A stretch of 64,000 nucleotides of DNA from Paractinoplanes deccanensis (GTDB taxonomy: Bacteria > Actinomycetota > Actinomycetes > Mycobacteriales > Micromonosporaceae), in contig NZ_BOMI01000063.1 of NCBI RefSeq assembly GCF_016862115.1, positions 90,508 to 154,507 on the forward strand. Direction: 5' to 3'. Below, piece after piece: positions 1-8,703 of this stretch (positions within the stretch are counted from its first letter, which is position 1; every line of letters starts with the position of its first letter). The position numbers and the translations under genes are program-made. Under the pieces are notes generated by a model, which was not told the DNA's origin, made no database searches, and was given only the letters and a program-made list of their open reading frames with translations.

Positions 1-1084
1 AGCCCGGCCGGTCGATCCGCTCGCCGCCCCGCACGAGCGACGCCCCGCGGCTCACCGCGTCGGTCACCAGCTCCTCCATGGCCTTGAGCCGCCGTGGATT
101 CGCCAGCGGCCCCATGGTGACGCCCTCGTCGAGCCCGTTGCCCACGACGAGCGCGTCGGTGGCCGCCACGAAGGAGGCGAGGAAGGCGTCGTAGACGCTG
201 TCGTGCACCAGGAACCGGCTCGGCGACGTGCAGACCTGCCCGGCGTTCGCGAACTTGGCGGCGACCGCCTTGCGGGCGGCCTGCGCCGGGTCGGCGTCGG
301 CGCAGACGATGACCGGCGCGTGCCCGCCCAGCTCCATCAGGCTGGGCTTCATCTCGGCGCCGGCCTTGCCGGCCAGCAGCTTGCCGACCGGGATCGAGCC
401 GGTGAAGGCGATCAGCCGGATCGCGGGCGAGGCGATGAGGTGCTCCGAGACCTCGGCGGGATCCCCGAAGACCAGATTCAGGACGCCTTTCGGCACGCCC
501 GCCTCGTCGAACGTCCGCACCAGCTCGCACGCGGTGCCCGGGGTCTCCTCGGACGCCTTGACGACGATCGAGCAGCCCGCCGACAGGGCCGCCGCGATCT
601 TGCGCATGGGCGAGCCGCCCGGGAAGTTCCATGGCGTGAACGCGGCGACCGGGCCGATCGGCTCCTTCCGTACGGACAGCACCGTGTCGCCGGCGGAGGG
701 GATGATCCGGCCGTACGCGCGGCGGGCGTCGTCGGCGTCCCAGCGCAACGTCCCGGCGATGCGGACGATCTCGCCGCGCGCCTCCGCGAAGGGCTTGCCC
801 TGTTCCAGCGTCATGATGCGGGCGATGCGGTCGGCCTTGGCGGCGAGCCGGTCCGCGGCGTCGTGCAGGATCGCGGCCCGGCGGGCGATCGGCGTGGCCC
901 GCCAGACGGCGAACCCGGCGACGGCGGCCTCGACGGCGCGGTCCAGGTCGGCGATCGTGGCGAGCGGAAGCTCCGCGAGGACCTTCTCGGTGGCGGGGTC
1001 GATCACGGGCACGGTCCGCCCGCCGGAGCCCCGCGTCCACTCGCCGTCGATGAACAGGCCGACGTGCGCGTACTGCTCGGTCAA
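1..1084 (-). CDS. NAD(P)-dependent aldehyde dehydrogenase, 3' end cut by window edge
   Basis: This is an aldehyde dehydrogenase superfamily member, expected to oxidise an aldehyde to the acid with NAD(P). About 361 N-terminal residues are visible; roughly 100-130 C-terminal residues lie outside the window. The translated strand shows the family motifs in order: FTPWNFP (Asn near residue 150), the general-base Glu in LMELGGHAP near 250, and the catalytic Cys in NAGQVCTSP near 282. The start is a TTG that overlaps the stop of the upstream gene by four bases (TTGA) and has GGAGAG five bases before it, so the pair is translationally coupled. The neighbour is an extradiol-dioxygenase-like protein and a LysR regulator is further upstream, which suggests catabolism of an aromatic or semialdehyde compound. 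The substrate cannot be named. The family call is firm; the TTG start is likely. Confidence 0.93.
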   Translation of the reverse strand, partial: MTEQYAHVGLFIDGEWTRGSGGRTVPVIDPATEKVLAELPLATIADLDRAVEAAVAGFAVWRATPIARRAAILHDAADRLAAKADRIARIMTLEQGKPFAEARGEIVRIAGTLRWDADDARRAYGRIIPSAGDTVLSVRKEPIGPVAAFTPWNFPGGSPMRKIAAALSAGCSIVVKASEETPGTACELVRTFDEAGVPKGVLNLVFGDPAEVSEHLIASPAIRLIAFTGSIPVGKLLAGKAGAEMKPSLMELGGHAPVIVCADADPAQAARKAVAAKFANAGQVCTSPSRFLVHDSVYDAFLASFVAATDALVVGNGLDEGVTMGPLANPRRLKAMEELVTDAVSRGASLVRGGERIDRPG

Positions 1085-1998
1085 GGCTTCTCTCCTTCGG
1101 TGCGCGAGCTGCGCAGGGTCCAGATGTGGTGCGGCGGCGCCGTCTCGTGCACCCGCGTGCCGTACGAGTCGTCGACGCGGTCCATGTCCGCGGCGAGCTC
1201 GACCCGGCCGCCGCACGGCGCGTGCACGAAGCGGAACACGTTCGAGCCGACGGTGTGCCGGCCGAGCTTGCGGGCCTCCTGCCAGCCCTGGCTGATCATG
1301 TAGTTGCCGCCCTCGATCACGTGGTCGAAGCCCGGCACCTCGAACGAGACGTGGTTGACGCTCGCCCGGTCCGGCCGGTGGCAGAGCAGGAAGTTGTGCT
1401 GGTCGGCGTCGCCCTCGACGCGCATGAAGACGCCCATCGGCTCGACCACGTCGGTGGGGATGAAGCCGAGCCGCTCGACGTAGAACGCGACCGCCTCCCG
1501 GCGGCCGGCCTTGGGGATGTTCAGCGCGACGTGGCACATGCGCAGCGGGCGGACCCGGCCGACGCTGCTGAGGCCCTGGTTCCAGCGGCTGACCCGGCCC
1601 ATCGTGTTGGCCGCGCGCGGCGCCGGCGGCTCGTAGGCGGAGGGCGGGGCGACGACGAGCCCGACGCCGTAGCCGGTGAGGTCGCGCGCGTGCCAGACGC
1701 CGCGCGCGTCCCGGGTGACCTCCCGGTCCGCGCGGAGCCGGTCGAGCATGCCGGCCAGCTCCTGCTCGGTGTCGACCGCCCAGACCACCTCGCGCAGGGT
1801 GTTGCCCGGCTCCACCGCGGGCGGCAGACTCGGGTCGTCCGGCGCGCGCAGCTGGAGCGTCTGCCCGACCGGTGTCTCGAAGACGGCGTGGGTGTCGTCC
1901 CGCTCGGCCAGGGCGAGTCCCAGGTCGTCGAAGAAACGCACGCACGTCTCGAGGTCGTCCACGCCGTAGGCGACCGATTCGATGCGCTGGACTCCCAT
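1081..1998 (-). CDS. VOC-family extradiol dioxygenase-like protein
   Basis: A 305-residue protein with two vicinal-oxygen-chelate halves, as in type I extradiol (catechol 2,3-) dioxygenases. The C-terminal half carries the expected metal ligands: His156 (MCHVALN), His216 (VNHVSFE) and Glu267 (GRVELAAD), spaced as in the 2-His-1-carboxylate Fe/Mn site. The N-terminal half (about 1-120) is the structural repeat without ligands. The length fits the family. Its stop overlaps the TTG of the aldehyde dehydrogenase, which often follows ring-cleavage enzymes to oxidise the semialdehyde. GAGAGGTG precedes the ATG. Ring cleavage of a catechol is the family role; the actual substrate is unknown, and a non-dioxygenase VOC role is possible. 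Confidence 0.85.
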   Translation of the reverse strand: MGVQRIESVAYGVDDLETCVRFFDDLGLALAERDDTHAVFETPVGQTLQLRAPDDPSLPPAVEPGNTLREVVWAVDTEQELAGMLDRLRADREVTRDARGVWHARDLTGYGVGLVVAPPSAYEPPAPRAANTMGRVSRWNQGLSSVGRVRPLRMCHVALNIPKAGRREAVAFYVERLGFIPTDVVEPMGVFMRVEGDADQHNFLLCHRPDRASVNHVSFEVPGFDHVIEGGNYMISQGWQEARKLGRHTVGSNVFRFVHAPCGGRVELAADMDRVDDSYGTRVHETAPPHHIWTLRSSRTEGEKP

Positions 1999-2116
1999 GC
2001 CGACACCTCTCTGTCAGAGCCTTTCTCGGCCCGCATTGAGCCTAGAAGTGGTCGTTCGCGGTGGGCAGGGCCGTTTCCGCAAGCCTTTGTTGCGCGATTC
2101 AGCGGCTGCGCCGCGC

Positions 2117-3037
2117 TCAGGCCACGGCGCGCTCGAAGACCGGGATCGGATTGTGCGCGAACCACTGCGTGAGGAAGCTCAGGAACACCTCCACCTTGCG
2201 CGGCACCTGCTGAGCCGGTCCGTAGATCGCGTATAGCGAGCGGCTGGGCACCGGCAGCTCCGGCAGCAGCTCCACGAGCGTGCCGTTCGTCAGGTCGTCG
2301 TACGCGGGCCGGCTGGGCAGCAGCGCGATGCCCCGCCCGTGCACCGCGGCCTTCTGGAGCGCGATGTACGAGTTCGACGAGAACGCGATGTTGCGGATCT
2401 TGTGCAGCGTGCTGTCGTGCCCGCGGCCGATGCGCCACACCGGGTCGTTCGAGTGCACCAGACAGTCGTGGTGCGCGAGATGGTTCGGGTCCTCCAGCAG
2501 GCCCTGCCGCTCGATGTAGCCCTTGCTGGCACAGAGCACGAACGGCAGGGACGCGATCTTCTTGAGGCGGACGCTGGAGTCGCGCAGGTCCCGGGTGTGG
2601 AACGCGATGTCGAAACCGCTGTCGAGGAAGTCGTACGTGCGATCGGACATGCCACCCAGCTCGAACCGCACCGCGATCTTGGGGTGGGCGACCGAGAAGG
2701 CGGCGATCGCGTCGCCGAGGTCGAGCATGCCGATCCACTTGGGGCAGATGATCGACAGCGGGCCCTCGGCGCGGTCGTGCAGCTCGGCGATGCGCGCGTC
2801 CTCGTCCTCGATCTCGTCGAGGATCCGGTTGGCGAACTCGCTGTACCGCAGGCCGGGCTCGGTGAGGCTGACCGAGCGGGCGGTCCGGTTGACCAGCCGC
2901 ACCCCGAGCTGTTTCTCGAGGTCGGCCACGTGCCGCGAGATGAGCGAGCCGGAGGTGCCGAGCTGCTTGGCGGCGCCGCTGAAGCTGCCCACCTTGGCCA
3001 CCGTCACGAAGCTGCGCATGACGAGGATGCGGTCCAT
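2117..3037 (-). CDS. LysR-family transcriptional regulator
   Basis: A 306-residue LysR-type regulator. Residues 1-60 form the winged HTH (MRSFVTVAKVGSFSGAAKQL, then LISRHVADLEKQLGVRLVNR), followed by a linker helix and a substrate-binding domain starting near residue 88 (GPLSIICPKW). The full length is typical. It lies 118 bases upstream of the dioxygenase/aldehyde dehydrogenase pair in the same orientation and 69 bases downstream of the ABC permease, so it may control the former. LysR proteins more often control divergent genes, so this target is inferred. No clear T-N11-A site was identified by eye. Confidence 0.93.
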   Translation of the reverse strand: MDRILVMRSFVTVAKVGSFSGAAKQLGTSGSLISRHVADLEKQLGVRLVNRTARSVSLTEPGLRYSEFANRILDEIEDEDARIAELHDRAEGPLSIICPKWIGMLDLGDAIAAFSVAHPKIAVRFELGGMSDRTYDFLDSGFDIAFHTRDLRDSSVRLKKIASLPFVLCASKGYIERQGLLEDPNHLAHHDCLVHSNDPVWRIGRGHDSTLHKIRNIAFSSNSYIALQKAAVHGRGIALLPSRPAYDDLTNGTLVELLPELPVPSRSLYAIYGPAQQVPRKVEVFLSFLTQWFAHNPIPVFERAVA

Positions 3038-3106
3038 CGGGCCTCCCTGCGGTAACCGAATTGAAACGATCTTGACATCTTCACCCCGCCGCGGGAAGAC
3101 CCCCGG

Positions 3107-4081
3107 TCATGCCCGTCTGCGCTGCAAGGTATTGGCGATCGCGGCGATGAGCAGGACGGCGCCGACCGAGATGGTCTGGTAGTAGCTGGAGATCTGGAGC
3201 AGGTTGAGCACGTTCGCCACCAGCCCCAGCAGCAGGACGCCGAGCACGGTGCCGAAGACGGTGCCCTTGCCGCCGGCGAGCGAGGTGCCGCCGATGACCA
3301 CGGCCGCGACGGCGGTCAGCTGGAGCTGAAGGCCGCCGGTGCCGGGGCTGGAGGCGCCGAGACGCGAGAGCAGCATGATGCCGGCCAGGCCCGCGAGCGC
3401 GCCCGCGAAGCCGTACAGGATGAGCTTGTCCCGGGCGACGTTGATGCCGCTGAGCCGGGCCACGTCCTCGTTGCCGCCGATCGCGAAGGCGTCCCGGCCG
3501 AACGTCGTGTACCGCATGATCAGCGCGATCACGAGCAGCACCAGGGCGGCCACGAACACCAGATTGGGCAGGCCGAGCGTCTTGCCGTTGCCGAGACCGG
3601 CGAGCTGGTCGTCGATCGAGACGCTGAGCCCGTTGATGATCAGCAGGGCGACGCCGTCGAGCAGGGTGGCGGTGGCGAGCGTGGCGACGAAGGGCGCCAC
3701 CTTGGTGAACGTGACCACCACGCCGTTGACCAGGCCGATCGTGGTGGCGAGCGCGATCGAGGCGAGCAGGGTCAGCCAGGTGGACTGCCCGTGGGCGAAC
3801 ATCTGCGCGGCGACCGCTGTGGTCACGGCGACGTTGCCGCCGAGCGAGAAGTCCATGCCGCCGGCGGTCATCAGCAGGGTCAGCCCGGCCGCGATGACCG
3901 CGACCACGCTGACCTGCCGCAGCACGTTCAGCAGGTTGTTGGTGGAGAGGAAGGCGTCGGTCCGCACCGAGGCGAAGACGACGATCAGCACCAGCACCGC
4001 GAGAAGCCCGGCGTGGGCGATCGTCCGGCGGCGCTTCGTCACCGCGGTGACCGGTGCCGGGCCCACAACTGTTGTCGTCAC
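3107..4081 (-). CDS. Ribose/sugar-type ABC transporter permease (RbsC family)
   Basis: A 324-residue integral membrane permease of the BPD_transp_2 (RbsC/XylH) family, the translocation channel of a monosaccharide-type importer. It has about ten hydrophobic segments and the family stretch GGMDFSLGGNVA near residue 75 plus VIGGTSLAGGKGTVFG near 265. The GTG start overlaps the stop of the ATPase gene (GTGA) with GGGAGGAG seven bases upstream; longer open frames upstream run inside the ATPase gene and are not coding. A short, Arg-rich C-terminus ends the protein. No periplasmic-type binding protein gene is present in this cluster, so the substrate cannot be guessed and may be supplied by a distant binding protein. 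Confidence 0.93.
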   Translation of the reverse strand: MTTTVVGPAPVTAVTKRRRTIAHAGLLAVLVLIVVFASVRTDAFLSTNNLLNVLRQVSVVAVIAAGLTLLMTAGGMDFSLGGNVAVTTAVAAQMFAHGQSTWLTLLASIALATTIGLVNGVVVTFTKVAPFVATLATATLLDGVALLIINGLSVSIDDQLAGLGNGKTLGLPNLVFVAALVLLVIALIMRYTTFGRDAFAIGGNEDVARLSGINVARDKLILYGFAGALAGLAGIMLLSRLGASSPGTGGLQLQLTAVAAVVIGGTSLAGGKGTVFGTVLGVLLLGLVANVLNLLQISSYYQTISVGAVLLIAAIANTLQRRRA

Positions 4082-5574
4082 GACAGTGCTCCTCCCAAGG
4101 CGACGGCGACGAGCTCGTCGTGCGTGATGCTGGCGATGTCGTACTCGGCGATCATGCGGCCGTCGCGGACGCAGACGACCCGGTCGGCCAGCCGCATCAC
4201 CTCCTTGGCGTCCGAGGAGGCGAGCAGCACGGCCACCCCGTCGGCGGCGAGGCCGTCCACGAGCGCGTGGATGTCCGCCATGGCGGCGATGTCCACGCCG
4301 TTGGTCGGGTCCTCCAGCAGGCAGGCGACCGGCGCGGTGCCCAGCCACTTGGCGAGCAGCACCTTCTGCTGGTTGCCGCCGGAGAGCAGGCCGACCGGCG
4401 GGTTCGGGGCGAGCGTGACCACGCGGTAGTCGTGGCGCAGCGGCGCGGCCCGCCGGGACAGCAGGTCCCAGCGGTGCAGCTTCCTGCGGTCGAGGCGGTC
4501 CCGGGCGAGCAGCAGGTTCTCGTCGACCGTCAGCTCGGGGATCAGGCCGAGGCGGCGGCGGTCGCCGGTGACGCAGCGCAGCCCGCTGCCGAGCGAGCGC
4601 GAGACCCGGCCGAACGGCACCCGCCGCCCGTCGACCTCGAGCTCCCCCCGCTCCGGGCGGCGGCGGCCGCTCAGCAGGTCGAACAGGCGCGACTGGGCGT
4701 CGCCGGCCGGGCCCAGCACGGCCACCACCTCGCCCTTGCGGACCTCGACGGTGAAGTCCTCGACGAAGCGGCCCTCGGTCACGCCGGCGATCCTGAGGCC
4801 CGTGCCGCCCCTCCTGACCGGCTTGTCCGGCCGGGTGGAGACGACATCGCGGCCCACCATGGCCCGGACCAGGCCGGGCTCGTCGGTCTCCTTGGCCAGG
4901 CCGGCCCAGACCACGGCGCCGTCGCGCAGCACGGTGACCCGGTCGGCCAGCGCGAGCACCTCGCCGATGTGGTGCGAGATGAACACGACGGCGACGCCGC
5001 TGTCCCGCAGGTTCTTGACGAGCGTGTGGATCTGCGCGGCGGCCTCCGCGCCCAGGCAGGCGGTGGGCTCGTCGAGGATCAGCACCCGGCTGCCGCGGCG
5101 CACCTCGCGGGCCACCTCCACCATCGTCTGCTCGGCGACGGTCAGCGCGCCCGCCTCGACGTCCACGTCGATGTCGATGCCCAGCTCGCGCAGGGCCTGC
5201 CGGGCCGTCTCCCGCGCCGAGCGCCACCGCACGAGGCTGCCGCGCGCGGGCAGGTCGCCGAGCATGATGTTCTCGGCGACGGTCAGCGTCATGACGAGCT
5301 CGCGCCGCTGCGGCACGGTGGCGATGCCGAGCCTGCGGGCCCGCCGGGCGGTGAGCTGGCCCTGCACGCCACCGCCGATCTCCAGGTGCCCGGCGCCGGG
5401 GTTCTGCGCCCCCGAGAGGATCTTGACGAGCGTCGACTTGCCGGCGCCGTTCATGCCCATCAGGGCGTGGATCTCGCCCGGGTAGAGCTCGAGGCTCACG
5501 TCCCGCAGCGCCACCGCGCCGCCGAAGCTCTTGCCGATGCCGGCGACCCGGACGACCGGCTCCTCGTCACTCAT
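4078..5574 (-). CDS. Sugar-type ABC transporter ATP-binding protein (RbsA-like, two ABC domains)
   Basis: A 498-residue protein with two tandem ATP-binding cassettes, as in RbsA/MglA/XylG. The first has an intact Walker A (GMNGAGKST, residues 40-48) and Walker B (VLILDEPTA, near 165). The second has no proper Walker A (LGPAGDAQSR near 270), while its signature LSGGNQQKV and Walker B-like LLEDPTNGVD near 400-420 remain; a degenerate second site is usual in this family. It overlaps the CMD-family gene by eight bases and the permease by four, so all three are one transcript. Substrate unknown because the binding protein is missing. Confidence 0.93.
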   Translation of the reverse strand: MSDEEPVVRVAGIGKSFGGAVALRDVSLELYPGEIHALMGMNGAGKSTLVKILSGAQNPGAGHLEIGGGVQGQLTARRARRLGIATVPQRRELVMTLTVAENIMLGDLPARGSLVRWRSARETARQALRELGIDIDVDVEAGALTVAEQTMVEVAREVRRGSRVLILDEPTACLGAEAAAQIHTLVKNLRDSGVAVVFISHHIGEVLALADRVTVLRDGAVVWAGLAKETDEPGLVRAMVGRDVVSTRPDKPVRRGGTGLRIAGVTEGRFVEDFTVEVRKGEVVAVLGPAGDAQSRLFDLLSGRRRPERGELEVDGRRVPFGRVSRSLGSGLRCVTGDRRRLGLIPELTVDENLLLARDRLDRRKLHRWDLLSRRAAPLRHDYRVVTLAPNPPVGLLSGGNQQKVLLAKWLGTAPVACLLEDPTNGVDIAAMADIHALVDGLAADGVAVLLASSDAKEVMRLADRVVCVRDGRMIAEYDIASITHDELVAVALGGALS

Positions 5575-6142
5575 GGCTCACCCGGGCATAGCCCCGGATG
5601 TCCGGAAAGGGCGGGGTGCGGTCCTTCTGGAGGTCGACCTCGAACGTGTTGAGCAGCATCCCGAGCATGGTGAAGTTGCCGAGCGCCCCGACCGCGTCGA
5701 CCAGCCCCTGCGCGCCGAAGAAGCCCTTGGCCCGGTCGAACGTCTCCTGGCTGACGAAGTGGTTCTCCAGGATCTCCACGGCGAACCGGTGGAAGGCGGC
5801 GTCCTCGTCGCTCTCCCACTTCGGCTCGCGCCGCTCGGCGATGGCGGCGACCGCCTCGGCCGGGATGCCCGACTCGATGGCCTTGTCCACGTGGGCGTTC
5901 CAGGAATATTGGGCGTCCATGTGCCGGGCGGCGAGCAGCAGGGAGAGCTCCCGCAGCCGCAGCGGAAGGCTCGACTCGAACCGGCAGAAGGCGCCGAGCG
6001 CCTCCACCTTCTCGCACAGTTCCGGGCTGTTCAGCCACACCTGAAAAGGCCCTCGAACGGCGCCGCGCCGCCCGGCGATCCGGGCGGCGATCTCGCGCTG
6101 CCGTTCGGTCATCTCGTCGGCGTCTACGACGGGAAGTCTCAT
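5567..6142 (-). CDS. Carboxymuconolactone decarboxylase-family protein (cysteine-less)
   Basis: A 191-residue all-helical protein of the CMD/AhpD-like family (RLRELSLLLAARHMDAQYSWNAH near residues 82-105). AhpD-type members use a CxxC pair at this place for peroxidase activity; here the equivalent positions are Ala/Gln/Tyr/Ser, so thiol redox chemistry is unlikely and a lyase or structural role fits better. It is the first gene of a three-gene operon with the ABC ATPase and permease, and is divergent from a cupin gene across 148 bases. Longer CMD-type proteins of about 190 residues are common in actinobacteria near aromatic-acid genes. No substrate can be assigned. Confidence 0.85.
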   Translation of the reverse strand: MRLPVVDADEMTERQREIAARIAGRRGAVRGPFQVWLNSPELCEKVEALGAFCRFESSLPLRLRELSLLLAARHMDAQYSWNAHVDKAIESGIPAEAVAAIAERREPKWESDEDAAFHRFAVEILENHFVSQETFDRAKGFFGAQGLVDAVGALGNFTMLGMLLNTFEVDLQKDRTPPFPDIRGYARVSHE

Positions 6143-6236
6143 CCGCGACTAACCCCTTGCCTTGTGATCCCGCGCACTCGGGATGCGTGTTTCGCAAGAA
6201 CGTAACAACGGACTGGTACGCCCTCACACGGCGCGC

Positions 6237-6257
6237 GATGCAACGTAAGGGTGCATC
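6237..6257. promoter_or_regulatory. Inverted repeat between divergent CMD and cupin genes
   Basis: GATGCA (6237-6242) and TGCATC (6252-6257) are perfect inverted arms around nine bases, placed 34 bases before the cupin start. It is a candidate operator for the divergent pair; which regulator binds is not known. Confidence 0.4.
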
Positions 6258-6290
6258 CGGCGACACGCCGGCCGGCCCTACCCTCGACCC

Positions 6291-6701
6291 ATGACCGTGA
6301 TCATCAAGTCGGCCGGCGTCAAGGTCCTCGACCGGGGCGGCGCCGTCGTCACCACGCCCCTGATCACCACCGCGTCGGCGGGCGGCGAGAACCGGATCAC
6401 CAGCGGCATCAGCGTCTACCCGGTGGGCACGGGCGCCCCGATGCACTCGCACAATTGCGACGAGCACGTGACGGTGCTGGACGGCGAGGCCGAGGTGCTG
6501 GTGGACGGCACGGCGACCCGCCTGAGCCGGTACGACACCACGTACATCCCCTCGCCGATCCCCCACCTGTTCCGCAACGTGGGATCCGAACCGCTGCGAA
6601 TCCTGTGGGTCTACACGGCGGGCGTCGTCACCCGCACGTTCACCGAAACGGGCATCACGGTGGAGCACCTGTCGCCACAGGACCGGATGGTCCGCGACTG
6701 A
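6291..6701 (+). CDS. Small cupin-domain protein
   Basis: A 136-residue single-domain cupin. The two conserved motifs are present with likely metal ligands His52, His54 and Glu58 (MHSHNCDEH) and His92 (IPHLF), a beta-barrel fold typical of small metal-dependent dioxygenases, isomerases or sensors. It is monocistronic or co-transcribed with the AraC gene 29 bases downstream. No catalytic assignment is possible from the sequence alone. Confidence 0.85.
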   Translation: MTVIIKSAGVKVLDRGGAVVTTPLITTASAGGENRITSGISVYPVGTGAPMHSHNCDEHVTVLDGEAEVLVDGTATRLSRYDTTYIPSPIPHLFRNVGSEPLRILWVYTAGVVTRTFTETGITVEHLSPQDRMVRD

Positions 6702-6730
6702 GCGGAGCCCGCGGCCGTACGCTCGTCGGC

Positions 6731-7567
6731 ATGATTGCGCCTTCCCACCCCGACCTGAGCCTGGGCACCTGGCGGCGCGATCCGGGCACGGTGATCCGCC
6801 GGGCCGTGCCGGCGCCCGCGGGCGACCCGGCGCCGCTCGCCATCGTGGCCGAGTCGGAGACACCGGGGGTGGCGACGGAGTGGTCGCCGCACGCACATCC
6901 GCTGCACGAGCTGGTGTGGGTGCGCGGCGGGATCCTCACCTCCCGCATCGGCAGCCAGATCTTCACCGTGCCGGCCGGGTACGGCCTGTGGCTGCCCGCC
7001 GGCGTGGTCCACGGAGGGCGGCTGACGGCGGGCGCCGAGTTGCACGACGCCTTCTTCGCGCCGGAGCGCACACCGGTCGAGTTCGCCGCGGCGACGTCGA
7101 TCGTGATGACTCCCCTGCTGGAGTCGTTGTTGCTGCGCCTCGCGCGCAAGGATCTCGACGACGGCGCCCGGGCGCGCACCGAGGCCGTGGTGTTCGACGT
7201 GCTCGAGCCGTCGGACCGGCAGTTCGCGCTGGAGCTGCCCGGCGATCCCCGGATCGACCCGATCGCCCGGGCGCTGCTCGCCGACCCCTCCGACGACCGG
7301 GGCCTGCGGGAGTGGGCCGGCGTCCTGCGGGTGAGCGAGCGGACGATCACCCGGGCGTTCCGCGAGGCGACCGGGCTGTCGTTCGCGCAGTGGCGGCAGG
7401 CGCTGCGCGCGCACGAGGCGCTGGCGCTGCTGGCCGAGGGCGCCGAGGTTCGTGAGGTGTCCGAGCGGCTCGGCTACTCGCAGCCCAGCACGTTCATCGC
7501 CGCCTTCCGCCGGGTCATGAGGGTGACGCCCGGTCAGATGTCCGGAATCCCGTATCGCGTGTCCTGA
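6731..7567 (+). CDS. AraC-family transcriptional regulator with cupin sensor domain
   Basis: A 278-residue regulator: N-terminal cupin-type ligand pocket (HAHPLHELVWVRGG near residue 55, PAGYGLWLPAGVVH near 82) and a C-terminal AraC/XylS double HTH (LRVSERTITRAFREATG near 206, then VSERLGYSQPSTFIAAFRR near 245). The ATG at 6731 gives the complete cupin domain; the open frame extends upstream but overlaps the cupin gene out of frame. It ends 80 bases before an iron-regulated siderophore-binding lipoprotein gene. AraC proteins next to siderophore importers often act as ferri-siderophore sensors, so control of the importer is likely but inferred. Confidence 0.9.
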   Translation: MIAPSHPDLSLGTWRRDPGTVIRRAVPAPAGDPAPLAIVAESETPGVATEWSPHAHPLHELVWVRGGILTSRIGSQIFTVPAGYGLWLPAGVVHGGRLTAGAELHDAFFAPERTPVEFAAATSIVMTPLLESLLLRLARKDLDDGARARTEAVVFDVLEPSDRQFALELPGDPRIDPIARALLADPSDDRGLREWAGVLRVSERTITRAFREATGLSFAQWRQALRAHEALALLAEGAEVREVSERLGYSQPSTFIAAFRRVMRVTPGQMSGIPYRVS

Positions 7568-7607
7568 GTGCGGGATTGCTGACAATTTGATCATCACCTA
7601 GCCTCCG

Positions 7608-7626
7608 TAAGGCAAGGCAACCCTTA
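7608..7626. promoter_or_regulatory. Iron box (IdeR/DmdR-type) before the first siderophore importer
   Basis: TAAGGCAAGGCAACCCTTA resembles the actinobacterial iron-box consensus TTAGGTTAGGCTAACCTAA and has palindromic TAAGG/CCTTA ends. It lies 21 bases before the lipoprotein start. Fe(II)-loaded DmdR/IdeR would repress here. Confidence 0.7.
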
Positions 7627-7647
7627 CTAGAGACCCGGGCCCCGCAC

Positions 7648-8703
7648 ATGATCCTCTTGAACCGCCTCGCGGCCGCCGCGACGCTCGCCGCCGTCGCCGT
7701 GACGGCCGCCGCCTGCGGCACCACGAAGGTCGACGAGCCCGCCGCCGGCTCGTCCGCCCCGGCGTCGCAGACCTGCGCCGACGACACGACGAAGACCTCG
7801 ACCGGCCCGGTGTCGATGACCGACGGCGTCGGCCGCAAGGTGGAGCTGGCCAAGCCCGCGCAGCGGGTCGCGGTGCTGGAATGGCAGCAGACCGAGGACC
7901 TGCTCACGCTCTGCCTCACCCCGGTCGCGGTCGCCGACCCCAAGGGATACGGCACGTACGTGAAGGCGGAGACGCTGCCCGCGGGCGTCGTCGACGCCGG
8001 ACAGCGCGGCGAGCCGGACCTCGACGCGCTGTACGCGACGAAGCCCGATCTCATCGTCGTGGAGGCGTTCAAGGCCAACGACGAGATCATCACCAAGCTC
8101 GAGAAGCGCGGCGTCCCCGTGCTGGCCACGGTCGGCGCCGACGCCGCCGGCCAGATCGACAACATGAAGAAGGTCTTCTCGATGATCGGTACGGCCACCG
8201 GCCGCACCGAGCGCGCCGACCTGGTGCTCAAGCAGTTCGACGAGCACCTCGCCGCCGCCAAGCAGAAGGTCGCGGCCGCCGGTGTGAAGGCGACGGACTT
8301 CCTGTTCTTCGACGGCTGGATCGAGGGCAGCAACGTCGTCATCCGCCCGTACGGCAAGGGCGCCCTCTTCACCGAGCTCGGCGAGCAGCTCGGCATGACA
8401 CCGGCCTGGACCGACAAGATCAACGCGGCGTACGGCAGCGGGGGCGTCGACCCCGCGTACGGCCTCGCCCAGACCGACATCGAGGGACTCACCGCCGTCG
8501 GCGGAGCGACCCTGTTCTACTCCGACGACGAGACCCCGGACAGCTACGTCAAGGAGCTGCGCAAGAGCCCGATCTGGACCGCCCTGCCGGCCGTCAAGGA
8601 GGGACGCGCGTACGCCTTCCCCGCGGGCGTGTGGGGAGCCGGCGGGCCGCTGTCGAACGAGCAGGCGATCGACGCGTACGTCAAGATCCTGACGAAGGAG
8701 TGA
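7648..8703 (+). CDS. Ferric-siderophore ABC transporter substrate-binding lipoprotein (FecB/FhuD family)
   Basis: A 351-residue Gram-positive lipoprotein that would capture ferric siderophore outside the membrane. Residues 1-23 are a lipoprotein signal ending in the lipobox TAAAC (lipidated Cys23), followed by a Ser/Ala-rich linker and a periplasmic-binding-protein-II-like fold typical of helical-backbone siderophore binders (RVAVLEWQQTEDLLTL, then PDLDALYATKPDLIVVE). It follows an iron box by 21 bases and overlaps the fused permease gene at GTGA. Ligand is likely the locus product or a related siderophore; this is inferred from context. No strong ribosome-binding site is visible, perhaps because the leader is very short. 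Confidence 0.93.
   Translation: MILLNRLAAAATLAAVAVTAAACGTTKVDEPAAGSSAPASQTCADDTTKTSTGPVSMTDGVGRKVELAKPAQRVAVLEWQQTEDLLTLCLTPVAVADPKGYGTYVKAETLPAGVVDAGQRGEPDLDALYATKPDLIVVEAFKANDEIITKLEKRGVPVLATVGADAAGQIDNMKKVFSMIGTATGRTERADLVLKQFDEHLAAAKQKVAAAGVKATDFLFFDGWIEGSNVVIRPYGKGALFTELGEQLGMTPAWTDKINAAYGSGGVDPAYGLAQTDIEGLTAVGGATLFYSDDETPDSYVKELRKSPIWTALPAVKEGRAYAFPAGVWGAGGPLSNEQAIDAYVKILTKE

Noticed and set aside
3107..5227. 706-codon frame as a single long permease
   Set aside because: The first 380 codons lie in the wrong frame of the ABC ATPase gene; the permease starts at GTG 4081 with a ribosome site and a coupled stop.
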